Shown in pieces: positions 9,064-18,634 of a DNA stretch of 64,000 bases (positions are counted from its first letter, which is position 1; each line of letters begins with the position of its first letter). The notes under the pieces were generated by a model, which had not been told where the DNA came from, searched no databases, and was given only the letters and a program-made list of their open reading frames with translations. The position numbers and the translations under genes are program-made. The stretch is from NCBI GenBank assembly GCA_002243285.1, contig CP022585.1, forward strand, positions 248,001-312,000, read 5' to 3'. Source of the stretch: Candidatus Fluviicola riflensis. Lineage in GTDB: Bacteria; Bacteroidota; Bacteroidia; Flavobacteriales_D; Crocinitomicaceae.

Positions 9064-12000
9064 TTACAACATAGGCAATGGGGTTCCGTTTTGTCTGAAA
9101 TAATAAAAAGCACCTTCTTTTACACATAAAATAATTCCGCCGGGTAAAAACCGGATTTGCTCATATTCTACCGGAATCAGCAATTTGCCTTGCGTGTTAT
9201 ACAATCCGTACAGGGGCAATTTCTGTGTTTTGAACAGCTGCGCATTGAGGGCTTTTATTTCGCTGTAATTGGGATACGTAAGCGTATTACATTGGTGATC
9301 GATTAATGTCCAGCCGCGTTGGTCGGCGATTGCGGCATGATTACCCGAAAACGGAATGGCCTGACTAAAGGTGCGCGTGGTGACAGGTTTAAAATGCTGA
9401 TTGAGGTAGCAGAGCCGTGCTCCTTTGGTGACTAATAAACGATCTTGCACGAAATAACCGGCAATGTTTCGGTAAGTAGAATCGGCTTCGTTTGTTTCAG
9501 CATTGTAAAGAACCGTTTTCCCTTCGGCAGTGTAAGCATAGATTGCCGGACCAACATTCTTCAATTGTCTGAATTTGGTTTCTTCCGGTAAAACAGGTTT
9601 CCATTCGCGGTCAAACAAGAAATTTATCTTTCCTGCTGTTTTCAAAAAGATACTTCCGTCTTCCAAAACTTCTACTTCGTCAATATGTGGTAGTACGGAT
9701 TCTTTTTTGCCGGCATACGAATACACAACGCATGAATCTTTGGTGTTGCACAGAAATTTAGCACTGATAAAATGAGTAGGAGCGAAGCCTTTCAGCTTCA
9801 TTCGCCGCTGATTGCCTTCATAAACAGTTACCTTGTTTTTTTCTACGATTGCCAGCCCGTTAGCAAGAGTATCCACCAAAATATGGCCGGTTACTTCATC
9901 GATTAATAAATTACCCCGCAAATCAAAGATATTGGTAGTACCGTTTTGTCGAATGAGCAGATAATTACCTTTTCCTTCTGCAGAAGTACAGCGATCCGCA
10001 ATGACCTTGTCGGAAAGGTCTTTCACCTTATAGGAACCACCGGTTTTGAAAACAAGAAACGAGTGGAGGAGAATATCTTCCGGCGGTTCGGGTCCTACGT
10101 AGAGAACGGTTCCCTGATCATCAAGCAATGTGTATTCTTTCTTTATTTTCGCAAGAATTAAATCACTCTTGAGAAATTTCATGCTCGAATACGCTTCCGA
10201 AAGGGGTTTCAGGTTGGCGTCGAACAATTGTTTTTGCCTACCAATTTCCACAACCAAGGCATTCCCTCTGGAAAAAGCAATCGTATAATCGCCCAATACC
10301 GTAGCGGAAGTATCCAACAACCGGCTTCCGCCTTGTGCTTGCTGGGCAATGAAGAAGGTATCCCTATCAACGATTTTCCGTTCAATAGCAGCATAAACCG
10401 CCGGAATGATCAGCGTATCCGAATTGACAACACCCCACTTTTTGCCTATTTTCACCAAGGCTTGATTGCCTAAAAAAGGTTTTGCAAACGAAAAAGAGTC
10501 TTTGAACAAAGGTGTGCCATCGGGTTTCAGGTAGTTCCATTTGCCTTCCGGATAAATAAATCCTTCGTTTTTTTTGTGCTGACTCTTCACAAAAGTCGGA
10601 TGCGGAATGAGGTAATAATGAATAAGACTGAGGTCGGTAATTTCAGTCATTTCATCCGATTTCTTTTCAGTGATTTCTACCGTTTTGCTCTCACAATACA
10701 ACAGGTTGCGATTGCTTCCTTTTTCAACATATGTCAGGGGTGTAAGCGAAGCATCTGCGCGTAAAATGGAAAATCCGCTTGTGGTAGAAACCCGCATAAA
10801 ATTGCGCCGCCGAAAATCGGTTGAATCGTAAGAAATAAAGGTGTGTTTGTTCAAAATCTTGCCTGTCGGAAGGTAAACGGCTTTAAAGCTTGGAAGTTTA
10901 TCTATTCCGTTTGCCCTGTTTTTGTAATCGGTGGTGCCATTGTATTGCAACGTAAACGGTGCCATAGGTAGGTATTTTAATTCGGAAACATTGGCTGGAA
11001 TAACCACGCTGTCAGCCGTGTTTTTTAAGCCCCATTTCACCGAATAATAAGCAGGTTCATTTGCCGGAGTTACCAGATTGCTATCAAGAAACCAGCCCAA
11101 GGCAAATAGGCGCGGGTCGATGAATTTGGGTGGCCGAGATGGCGCTTGCCGTTTGGGAATTGTTTGAACGGTAATCGCATTGTCGATTTTGGCTGTTTTT
11201 ACTATTGCGTGCTGGTCGTTTAATTCGATAATGGTGATCAGTTCATTGCGAATGGCTTTGAAGCGATTGCCACTTTGGGTAATGGAATGGTAAACAGCCG
11301 GCAGGATTTCTTTTTTTGTTTTCAGTGAGAACAGTCCGGTGTAGTTTAATTCGTACACATGCGCCAGCTGGTCCTGCACCGTGAATCGTTGGTACTTGCA
11401 TGGGATGATCGTTTTGAAGTCTTTATCAATCCAACCGTTGTTACCATCCAGTTCCACTATAAAACCACCTTCGAGGCGCGGATACATGTTTTCGTAAATA
11501 AAAGGCAATGCCTGCTGATGTGTTTTGCGGTCGAGCAAGGTAACCAGTCCGTTTCTCCGCACCTGGAAATACTGCTGATCAAATTCGGTGATGTTTTCAT
11601 AATTTCCTTTCAGAATCACCGAACCGTCGTAGGCGCAGTAGAATCCTTCTTTTTTGGTTTTCACAAAAAGGGCAGTTTCTTCAAAAATCACTTGTTGAAT
11701 ATCCGCCATGGGCCAGATGCCTCGAGCATCAAACAAATAATGTGCACGCTTATAAGTGACGTCATGCAACTCGTTTTGAGAACGAAGGTTGAGTTTTCCA
11801 CTAAAAACCAGCTCACCTTTTCCGTTAATCAATAGTGTGGTGTCATCTGTATCGAGCCACAAGTGGTCGTGAAGGAGTTTATAGGTGGCAACCGAATCGC
11901 TGATTTGCCAGTGATTGCCCGTTTGCAGATGTTCCAGGTACCATTTATCGGTAATACTTATCAATGCCCAGGTAGAAGAAAGTGTTTCGAAGGTTTGAAC

Positions 12001-12345
12001 AGTGTCGTTTCCGATTAAGCGAAATCCTTTCGGTTCGTAGGGAATCCAGCCATTGTTGTAATACAATTGGTAATGCCCGAAGCCTTTTTGCTGCACATCG
12101 GCATACACGGGTTTTAACACGGTTTCGCCCTTGCTGTCCATGATACCGTAACCACCGTTTTCACAGAAAAAAGTAAACCCTGATTCGTCGAACTGGTGAA
12201 TGTAGGAACAAGCAGTTTCTTTGATCAATCGTCCGTTCGAATCAACCAGACTCCACTTGCCGTTTTTTACATAAGGCAACGGATTTTGCTGAGTCCACGC
12301 AACGCACGACAAGAACAGCCAACCGACAAGTATCAGCGATTTCAT
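9064..12345 (-). CDS. Large exported WG-repeat protein
   Basis: A 1093-residue protein with a signal peptide (MKSLILVGWLFLSCVAWTQ). It is built of many degenerate WG-like repeats, recognisable as K.GKW.LVD..G..I..., GYGIMDSKGETVLKPVY, NGWIDKDFKTIIPCKY and KKWGVVNSDTLIIPAVY. WG repeats are predicted beta-strand repeats found on exported or surface proteins; no enzymatic motif is visible and the function is unknown. The ATG at 12345 starts the signal peptide. The gene lies 18 bp downstream of a lipoprotein gene on the same strand, so both probably belong to one transcript. No T9SS sorting domain is evident at the C-terminus. Confidence 0.85.
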   Translation of the reverse strand: MKSLILVGWLFLSCVAWTQQNPLPYVKNGKWSLVDSNGRLIKETACSYIHQFDESGFTFFCENGGYGIMDSKGETVLKPVYADVQQKGFGHYQLYYNNGWIPYEPKGFRLIGNDTVQTFETLSSTWALISITDKWYLEHLQTGNHWQISDSVATYKLLHDHLWLDTDDTTLLINGKGELVFSGKLNLRSQNELHDVTYKRAHYLFDARGIWPMADIQQVIFEETALFVKTKKEGFYCAYDGSVILKGNYENITEFDQQYFQVRRNGLVTLLDRKTHQQALPFIYENMYPRLEGGFIVELDGNNGWIDKDFKTIIPCKYQRFTVQDQLAHVYELNYTGLFSLKTKKEILPAVYHSITQSGNRFKAIRNELITIIELNDQHAIVKTAKIDNAITVQTIPKRQAPSRPPKFIDPRLFALGWFLDSNLVTPANEPAYYSVKWGLKNTADSVVIPANVSELKYLPMAPFTLQYNGTTDYKNRANGIDKLPSFKAVYLPTGKILNKHTFISYDSTDFRRRNFMRVSTTSGFSILRADASLTPLTYVEKGSNRNLLYCESKTVEITEKKSDEMTEITDLSLIHYYLIPHPTFVKSQHKKNEGFIYPEGKWNYLKPDGTPLFKDSFSFAKPFLGNQALVKIGKKWGVVNSDTLIIPAVYAAIERKIVDRDTFFIAQQAQGGSRLLDTSATVLGDYTIAFSRGNALVVEIGRQKQLFDANLKPLSEAYSSMKFLKSDLILAKIKKEYTLLDDQGTVLYVGPEPPEDILLHSFLVFKTGGSYKVKDLSDKVIADRCTSAEGKGNYLLIRQNGTTNIFDLRGNLLIDEVTGHILVDTLANGLAIVEKNKVTVYEGNQRRMKLKGFAPTHFISAKFLCNTKDSCVVYSYAGKKESVLPHIDEVEVLEDGSIFLKTAGKINFLFDREWKPVLPEETKFRQLKNVGPAIYAYTAEGKTVLYNAETNEADSTYRNIAGYFVQDRLLVTKGARLCYLNQHFKPVTTRTFSQAIPFSGNHAAIADQRGWTLIDHQCNTLTYPNYSEIKALNAQLFKTQKLPLYGLYNTQGKLLIPVEYEQIRFLPGGIILCVKEGAFYYFRQNGTPLPML

Positions 12346-12363
12346 ATTGGTTACGTTTCAGGG

Positions 12364-13677
12364 TTAAATCAATTCTTCAACCAATCTTCCGAGCTTGTTA
12401 CCGGAAGTAAAACGGTCTTTTCGACTTTGCATATCGAAGGTAAATTCACGTTCGCCACCCTTTTTTCGAGCAGCATCGAATTGTTTGTCAGAAACGGTAT
12501 AAATGGATTTATCAGGCATAACGGCAACAATACAGTTGCCTTTTTTCGGGTCGAAGGAAAATTCATCGAAATCACCCTCGGTATAGCGAACAATGGATTT
12601 TTCATCCGGGCATACATGATAAATCTGCGCTTCGTCGATTTTGTGTCCGTCGGGCAGGTTTAAGTCAAGCGTAAACGCAATCGGTGCTTCGCGCTGGTGG
12701 ATGATATCCCAGTTATAGGTCCCGAATCCGGGAATAGAAGCGGTCCGGATCATATCGGCTTCTTTTTCCTGTTGCTGAAATGCCAGTAAGTTGCTCCATC
12801 TTTCGGCAGTTCGTTCTTCCACTACCGAGGTATTGGCCAGTGCGTCGTCCATGGTCACAGGCTGAGCATTCAGTTTCAATGTTGTTCCTTTATTGCTCAA
12901 TTGCAATTCATAGCCATTGGCCGTTTGTTTTGTAATGCGTGCGTCCCAGTGTGATTGAGCAATGGTTTTCTGCAGTTTCTTCGGTACCTGGGAGCGTGAA
13001 ACATTCCAGCCAACAATGTCTTTTCCAGCCAACGCAGGAATGGAATCGGTAGCAGCTGCTACGTTTAAAAAGATGGGCGCTCCTTCTTTTTGCTGCGCAC
13101 CTTTTTCGTTGGATGATGTAGCTGTTTCTGCATTCGGATTCGGTGTGGAAAGCGCGGTTTTTTTGTACGACCAGTCGCCGGTTTGTTCATTTAACGCATA
13201 GAAATTAAACTGGCGCTGTTCGTCGTAAGTAGCCAGTTCCACTTTCGCTTCTTTGCCTTTTGCCAGTTCAATCGGATTTCCATTCTGATTCCCATCAATA
13301 GTAAACATGCCACCTGAAACAAACTGATTGTTCACGCCAGCGGAATCGTAGCGCATTGGAATGCCCGAGAGCATAATATCTGTCAATGAATGAAATTCCT
13401 GCCATTCGATGGTCACCGTTCCTGAAACAGGTTTTCCATGGGCGTCTACAAAGGCATTATCGGGAAATGAAATCCGTCCGCCATTCGGTAAGTTGATCGT
13501 ACTTGGCTGATCTGCCGAAATTTTGAATTCACGGGGTTTGATTTCCAGTCCTTCCATCGGTTCAATGACAGAAACGGTGGATGCTTGTTGAGCGGGCTGC
13601 TTGATCGGATCGGTGTTGGAGGCGTTACAGGCAACCAGCAGGATCATAACGAATGCGATAGGAAGGCTTGTTTTCAT
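12364..13677 (-). CDS. Predicted lipoprotein of unknown function
   Basis: A 437-residue protein with a clear lipoprotein signal (MKTSLPIAFVMILLVAC; lipobox LVAC, Cys17) and a low-complexity Gln/Ala/Pro tether. A conserved beta-rich module at about residues 50-150 contains NLPNGGRISFPDNAFVDA followed by GTVTIEWQEF, a pattern I recall from other Bacteroidota lipoproteins of unknown role. No catalytic motif is seen. It is the upstream member of a probable two-gene unit with the WG-repeat protein, which hints at a joint envelope function. Confidence 0.8.
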   Translation of the reverse strand: MKTSLPIAFVMILLVACNASNTDPIKQPAQQASTVSVIEPMEGLEIKPREFKISADQPSTINLPNGGRISFPDNAFVDAHGKPVSGTVTIEWQEFHSLTDIMLSGIPMRYDSAGVNNQFVSGGMFTIDGNQNGNPIELAKGKEAKVELATYDEQRQFNFYALNEQTGDWSYKKTALSTPNPNAETATSSNEKGAQQKEGAPIFLNVAAATDSIPALAGKDIVGWNVSRSQVPKKLQKTIAQSHWDARITKQTANGYELQLSNKGTTLKLNAQPVTMDDALANTSVVEERTAERWSNLLAFQQQEKEADMIRTASIPGFGTYNWDIIHQREAPIAFTLDLNLPDGHKIDEAQIYHVCPDEKSIVRYTEGDFDEFSFDPKKGNCIVAVMPDKSIYTVSDKQFDAARKKGGEREFTFDMQSRKDRFTSGNKLGRLVEELI

Positions 13678-13774
13678 AGTTAATGATTTTCTTATCTAAT
13701 GTCAAATGAGTGGAAAGGTAACAGAATGTTGTAAAATATTCATCCGGAGCTGACTATTAATAAACCGAAACCGG

Positions 13775-13782
13775 TAAATTTG
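13775..13782 (+). promoter_or_regulatory. TAnnTTTG -7 box abutting the glyS start codon
   Basis: TAAATTTG is followed by only five bases before the ATG at 13788. In Bacteroidota transcription starts a few bases past this box, so the glyS mRNA may have almost no leader. Confidence 0.55.
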
Positions 13783-13787
13783 CGACC

Positions 13788-15326
13788 ATGGAACAAAAGG
13801 AAGACTTGTTGAAAGAAGTGATCGGACACGCCAAAGAATATGGTTTTGTGTTCCCTTCTTCTGAGATTTACGATGGTTTGGCGGCGACTTACGATTATGG
13901 TCAATTGGGTGCCGAACTCAAAAACAACATCAAACAATATTGGTGGAAATCAATGGTCCAGATGAACGAAAACATCGTTGGGCTTGATTCTTCGATCTTT
14001 ATGCACCCAACGGTTTGGAAAGCTTCCGGGCATGTTGACGCGTTCAATGATCCGTTGATCGACAATAAAGATTCCAAAAAACGTTACCGCGCCGATGTGT
14101 TGATCGAAGAACACATGGAAAAGATCTTGCAGAAGATCAACAAGGAAGTGGAAAAAGCTTCCAAAAAATTCGGTGATGCGTTTGACGAAGCACAGTTTCG
14201 TGCAACCAATCCGAATGTATTGCGCAACGCTGAGAAAATTACTTCTATCGAAGATCGCATGCGCACGACGCTTGAAAATAATGACCTTGAGGGCGTAAAA
14301 CAATTGATCGAAGATCTGGAGATTGTTTGTCCGATCAGCGGTACGCGTAACTGGACCGAAGTGCGTCAGTTCAACCTGATGTTTTCGACCGAAATGGGTT
14401 CTGTAGCCGGCGATGCTTCTACGATTTACCTGCGTCCGGAAACGGCTCAGGGTATTTTTGTGAACTTCCTGAATGTTCAGAAAACGGGCCGCATGAAGAT
14501 TCCGTTTGGAATTGCTCAAATCGGAAAAGCGTTCCGGAACGAGATCGTAGCGCGCCAGTTTATCTTCCGTATGCGCGAATTCGAACAGATGGAAATGCAG
14601 TTTTTTGTGCGTCCGGGTGAAGAAATGCAGTGGTACAATCACTGGAAAGCAGCGCGCTTGAACTGGCATAAAAAACTGGGCTTGGGCGATCAGTATTACC
14701 GTGAGCACGATCATATCAAACTGGCACATTACGCTAATGCAGCTTCCGATATCGAGTTTGATTTCCCAATGGGTTTCAAAGAACTGGAAGGAATTCATTC
14801 TCGCACTGATTTCGACTTAAAACAACACGAACAATATTCCGGTAAAAAACTCCAGTATTTCGATACTGAGCTGAATCAGAATTACGTTCCGTATGTAGTG
14901 GAAACATCCGTTGGTTTGGACCGTATGTTCCTGGCGGTATTGAGCGCTTCGTATAAAAATGAGGTATTGGAAGACGGTTCGGAACGTGTTGTGTTGACCA
15001 TTCCACCGGCATTGGCTCCATATAAAGTAGCGGTAATGCCTTTAACGAAGAAAGATGGTTTACCGGAAAAAGCGCGCGAGATCATCGATGAATTGAAGTT
15101 CGATTTTCTTTGCCAATACGATGAAAAAGACTCTATCGGAAAACGTTACCGTCGCCAGGATGCCATTGGTACGCCGTTCTCTGTAACGGTTGATCACCAA
15201 ACGTTGGAAGACAATACGGTTACGATCCGTGATCGTGATACGATGGAGCAAATTCGGGTTCCGATTACCGAATTACACGCACGCATCGATGCCAAAGTCA
15301 GCTGGCGGTCGTTGTTAGCGAATTGA
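13788..15326 (+). CDS. glyS: Glycyl-tRNA synthetase, single-chain (alpha2) type
   Basis: Charges tRNA-Gly with glycine in the cytoplasm. The 512-residue protein is the eukaryote/archaea-like homodimeric class II form, not the GlyQ/GlyS tetramer. Visible landmarks are IYDGLAATYDYGQLG near the N-terminus, YLRPETAQGIFVNF, the motif 2 region AFRNEIVARQFIFRMREFEQ, motif 3 (VETSVGLDRMFLAVL) and a C-terminal anticodon-binding domain starting at about residue 400 (APYKVAVMPL). ATG start at 13788. A terminator follows the stop codon. Confidence 0.97.
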   Translation: MEQKEDLLKEVIGHAKEYGFVFPSSEIYDGLAATYDYGQLGAELKNNIKQYWWKSMVQMNENIVGLDSSIFMHPTVWKASGHVDAFNDPLIDNKDSKKRYRADVLIEEHMEKILQKINKEVEKASKKFGDAFDEAQFRATNPNVLRNAEKITSIEDRMRTTLENNDLEGVKQLIEDLEIVCPISGTRNWTEVRQFNLMFSTEMGSVAGDASTIYLRPETAQGIFVNFLNVQKTGRMKIPFGIAQIGKAFRNEIVARQFIFRMREFEQMEMQFFVRPGEEMQWYNHWKAARLNWHKKLGLGDQYYREHDHIKLAHYANAASDIEFDFPMGFKELEGIHSRTDFDLKQHEQYSGKKLQYFDTELNQNYVPYVVETSVGLDRMFLAVLSASYKNEVLEDGSERVVLTIPPALAPYKVAVMPLTKKDGLPEKAREIIDELKFDFLCQYDEKDSIGKRYRRQDAIGTPFSVTVDHQTLEDNTVTIRDRDTMEQIRVPITELHARIDAKVSWRSLLAN

Positions 15327-15333
15327 TATTATT

Positions 15334-15362
15334 AAGGCTCACCATTCGGCGAGCCTTTTTTT
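15334..15362 (+). terminator. Intrinsic terminator of glyS
   Basis: A 10-bp stem (15334-15343 with 15348-15357, one mismatch) is followed by seven T residues, just after the glyS stop. Confidence 0.82.
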
Positions 15363-15418
15363 GTTTTGTTTGTGCCGTCCTGAAATAAGTTGGCACATTG
15401 TATTTCAAGATGAATACA

Positions 15419-17164
15419 TCAGTTCTTTACCAATTGCAATTTCTCAATTCCTGTTTCCGATATAATGGTCAAAAAATAGATTCCGGAACGCAGTATTGAG
15501 TTCGGTATGCGAACACTTTCTTTGGAAGGTAGATTTGAATAATTATCAGTTAGGACGATCTTACCATGAGCATCGGTCAACTCCAGCGAGAAACCGGCAT
15601 TGCCCCATTCTCCTGTAATGTTCCATTCTTCGGATGAAGGATTTGGAAAAGCAACAAATGTTGAATTTTCAGTGACATCATTTATACCAGCAAACGGATC
15701 ATAAACCAAAAACGACCCCATCATACCATCGTCCTCATGATGCAACAAGTGACAATGATACATGTATGGAACCATCTCATCGGTGAAAGTGGTAAACTTC
15801 GTAATAAACTTAACACTGTCTTGGGGCATTACCAATACCACGTCTTTCCACCCTTGTTCAGTTATAGGTGGTGTTGTTCCGTTTTTCTCTATCACATTAA
15901 ACTGAATGTCGTGAATGTGGAATGGATGCGCAATCAACGTATTGTTTTTCAATGTCCATATCTCAGTAGAATTCAACGGAATGTTAATATTAATAGTATC
16001 CATATTGAAAGTCGTGTTATTAATTCCAAATGGTCCCTCAGCGCGATTCGGAATATCTCCCGGAATAAGCGTAATCGTATCGAAAACCAATGTTCTGTTA
16101 ACGTCAGCATCTGCTTCATCGAAAGGTAAATATGGAACCAGTGTGGAGGGAATGGAAGTTACCGGACTTGCCGTTTGTGCGCCAATTGTAAATTCCACTA
16201 GGTTGAAGTCTGCACCATTCAGAAAATTATCCATGTACATGTCCATCGTGTCGGCTCCACTCCCAACGGATGGTGAGCCAAATATCCCGTCAGGCATTTC
16301 GGAAGCATAACTTATCAAATTCACTGATTGGCCATTCATTCCGTTCAAATCAACAAGAATTTCAGACCGTTCGCCGGGAGCAATCAACAAACGTGTTAAG
16401 GCATTTGGTACTTCTACCAGACCACCATCCGTCGCGATTTGATAAAAAGTCATGTTGTTGGAGAAGCCGAAGTAGAACGAACGCATGCTACTTCCATTTA
16501 AAAGGCGCATTCTTACTACCTGCGAAGGAAGGTTATACGTTGCGTTAAGTGTTCCATTCACAAAAACGGCTGTATCCATGTGGTCAGCAATGGCAATTTG
16601 GTGCAGCACATCAAACGCCTTTGTTTGAACAATAAGCGGAATGTCATCCACACCATAAGTTTGGGGTAAATCTAATGCAAGTTCTGCCGGATCATGGATG
16701 ATAAATAAACCCGCAAGGCCTTTACCAACGTGTAACTCGGTTTTTCCTTCACCATGTGGGTGATACCAAAATGTTCCTGCATTATTTAAAATTTCAAAAG
16801 AAGGACTCCATGTAGAACCTGCCGAAATAGATTGATGAGGGCCGCCATCGTTTTCAGGTGCAACGTGTAAACCATGCCAATGCATTGTTGTGGAAACAGT
16901 AAGGTTATTGATGACATTTAAGGTTACCACATCATTCTTATTGACGATGATCGTCGGCGAAAGAAATGAACCATTAATTCCGTAAGTCGGCGTCGGATTT
17001 CCAGGGTATAATTGTGTTGTACCTGATTGAATCTCCAGATTGAATGTGGTTCCGGTTAAGGCCGGCGGTATAAAGAGTGTGTTTTGGGCAAAACCAGTTC
17101 CTGTTATAAAGAGAACTAAAACCACAGCCAACTTTTTTAGCAAATCTAATTTATTGAGTACCAT
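15419..17164 (-). CDS. T9SS-secreted multicopper oxidase (CueO/bilirubin-oxidase-like)
   Basis: Copper-dependent oxidase predicted to be exported through the Sec system and T9SS. The 581-residue protein has a signal peptide (about 1-27). All copper-binding segments are present: HWHG (95-98), WYHPHG (133-138), HPFHIH (413-418) and HCHLLHHEDDGMM (470-482), the last closely resembling CueO HCHLLEHEDTGMM with a Met axial ligand to the type 1 copper. The final 75 residues (from about AFPNPSSEEW) are a T9SS type A sorting domain. Cuprous-ion or phenolic oxidase activity is the likely role. Last gene of the copper-type cluster; its start overlaps the upstream gene by 19 nt. ATG start at 17164. Confidence 0.93.
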   Translation of the reverse strand: MVLNKLDLLKKLAVVLVLFITGTGFAQNTLFIPPALTGTTFNLEIQSGTTQLYPGNPTPTYGINGSFLSPTIIVNKNDVVTLNVINNLTVSTTMHWHGLHVAPENDGGPHQSISAGSTWSPSFEILNNAGTFWYHPHGEGKTELHVGKGLAGLFIIHDPAELALDLPQTYGVDDIPLIVQTKAFDVLHQIAIADHMDTAVFVNGTLNATYNLPSQVVRMRLLNGSSMRSFYFGFSNNMTFYQIATDGGLVEVPNALTRLLIAPGERSEILVDLNGMNGQSVNLISYASEMPDGIFGSPSVGSGADTMDMYMDNFLNGADFNLVEFTIGAQTASPVTSIPSTLVPYLPFDEADADVNRTLVFDTITLIPGDIPNRAEGPFGINNTTFNMDTININIPLNSTEIWTLKNNTLIAHPFHIHDIQFNVIEKNGTTPPITEQGWKDVVLVMPQDSVKFITKFTTFTDEMVPYMYHCHLLHHEDDGMMGSFLVYDPFAGINDVTENSTFVAFPNPSSEEWNITGEWGNAGFSLELTDAHGKIVLTDNYSNLPSKESVRIPNSILRSGIYFLTIISETGIEKLQLVKN

Positions 17165-17853
17165 ATTTTTTGACGTATAATAGTGTTGTTTCCGCTAAGA
17201 ATGAGATAATAAAAATGAGCGGGGAGTAGGGGCATTTCAAGACATATTGATGCAGAAATGCTACTCGAAAAGACTTCTTTTCCGTTTAAATCAAGCAGCG
17301 TTAGATTGGTGAATTCAGATTTTGAATCCGTCAGTTGAAATTGGTCACCGATGATAGTATAGGCAGGATTTATTGAAACAGATTCACTAATTCCAACAGT
17401 AGATTCTGCATTGATGATCCAGGTGAGGGTATCTACCTGTAGAGGCGAATGTATTTCATAAATGGTGTATCGGATCATTCCAGTTCCTGCATTTGTGTTT
17501 GGATAACAATGGACCAACATCAGTCCATCGTCTCCGGGAAGAACAGGCAATGTTGTTGAACTATCAATGAGTGATGGAAAACAAGTGTTATTATCGCAAA
17601 TAGTCGCTGTCCAATCATTCGGCATGGAGACAGAAAGTTTTTTCCAAACAAATTGAAGCGTATCGTTAGTAGGATGAACCTGGGTAATGTTCATCGTAAC
17701 TGAATTGTTTACGGTTGTATTGGAAATCAGGGTGTCGTTGGGTGAATGGTAATAACTTTGAGCAACAGCAATGCCAGCAGTGATAAATAAAATCATCACT
17801 ACCGGCACAAATTGCTGAATAAGCTTTAAAATAGGTCTTTTAATGTGTGACAT
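17146..17853 (-). CDS. T9SS-exported Ig-like protein of unknown function
   Basis: A 235-residue secreted protein. The open frame reaches back to a TTG at 17943, but the ATG at 17853 gives a proper signal peptide (MSHIKRPILKLIQQFVPVVMI..., ending IAVAQ) and a 14-nt overlap with the preceding gene, the usual arrangement in a coupled operon; an ATG at 17880 is also possible. The middle is a beta-sandwich-like domain with two cysteines in WTATICDNNTCFP and a third at VHCYPN. The last 80 residues resemble a type A sorting domain (LTLLDLNGKEVFSS). Its conserved Cys pair and its position between thioredoxin-like and multicopper oxidase genes suggest a part in the same extracellular redox or metal pathway. 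Confidence 0.75.
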   Translation of the reverse strand: MSHIKRPILKLIQQFVPVVMILFITAGIAVAQSYYHSPNDTLISNTTVNNSVTMNITQVHPTNDTLQFVWKKLSVSMPNDWTATICDNNTCFPSLIDSSTTLPVLPGDDGLMLVHCYPNTNAGTGMIRYTIYEIHSPLQVDTLTWIINAESTVGISESVSINPAYTIIGDQFQLTDSKSEFTNLTLLDLNGKEVFSSSISASICLEMPLLPAHFYYLILSGNNTIIRQKIWYSIN

Positions 17854-18628
17854 CCACTTTTTGAGTAACTGTTGATCCATCAATATGGATTTGCAGAATA
17901 TAGTTTCCTGCCGGAATGGAAGAAACATTGATTTGTTTTTCAATCATCCCTTTTGCCATTATTTCCTTGTTCAATGCCATTACCCGTTTTCCAGTAAGAT
18001 CAGTTAATTCAATGTATCCTTCAGATCCTGAGTTTGAATGGAAACTCACATTTATGAAATCTGTTGTTGGATTCGGATAAACAGAAAGATCAGTAATTAC
18101 CGTTTGCTCTTCTACACCTGCAGTAAATGTGTTCAGGATCAAATCACGCATCGTAGTTGTGTCGGATGTATTGAAATCCTGGGTCACAAACAAAACGTCA
18201 TGATTATCTCCGCCCAAAAGCACAACAGTTGGCATACCGAAACCGCCGTAATAAGCAACCTGAACCGCACCACTATCCATTGGAGCAAAAAGAGGAAGAT
18301 TGTTATTTACTACCCAGCTGGAAGAATAGGTACAAGTTGTACTGTTTTGATAAGGAAAAGCGTATGCCTTCACCAAGCCCGGGTGCGTGGCATTGATGTT
18401 GTTTGCCATTGTTTGCATTTTTGATGCAACGGGTGGGCAAGTACCACAGTTTGGCATATAAAAAATCAGCATTACCGCCTTTCCCGCATCCAAATCTGAA
18501 AATAGGTTTACGTTGTTTCCATCGCAATCTTGTCCTGAAAAGTCCATTGCTGTTGTTTGACCAAAGCCAAGAAATGCTAGCATGGCAAATGAAGCCGTCG
18601 CCAGACTTTTATAAAGTTTAGTTTTCAT
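17840..18628 (-). CDS. T9SS-secreted thioredoxin-fold (AhpC/TSA-like) protein
   Basis: A 262-residue exported protein with a signal peptide (about 1-23, ending GFGQ), a thioredoxin-like domain (about 24-165) and a type A sorting domain (about 178-262, VYPNPTTDFINVSF). The active-site motif is YMPNCGTCPPVA, a CxxC pair in the normal thioredoxin position, and the cis-Pro motif GMPTVVLLGG is present. It could deliver electrons or shape disulfides outside the outer membrane, an unusual place for a thioredoxin. ATG start at 18628; it begins 6 nt after the stop of the heavy-metal lipoprotein gene. Confidence 0.9.
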   Translation of the reverse strand: MKTKLYKSLATASFAMLAFLGFGQTTAMDFSGQDCDGNNVNLFSDLDAGKAVMLIFYMPNCGTCPPVASKMQTMANNINATHPGLVKAYAFPYQNSTTCTYSSSWVVNNNLPLFAPMDSGAVQVAYYGGFGMPTVVLLGGDNHDVLFVTQDFNTSDTTTMRDLILNTFTAGVEEQTVITDLSVYPNPTTDFINVSFHSNSGSEGYIELTDLTGKRVMALNKEIMAKGMIEKQINVSSIPAGNYILQIHIDGSTVTQKVDVTH

Positions 18629-18634
18629 AATAAT

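Noticed and set aside
8838..9113. 91-codon frame across the convergent terminator
   Set aside because: It overlaps the ends of two real genes and reads through the terminator hairpin.
13950..14798. 282-codon antisense frame inside glyS
   Set aside because: It is fully antisense to a conserved synthetase and shows no motif.
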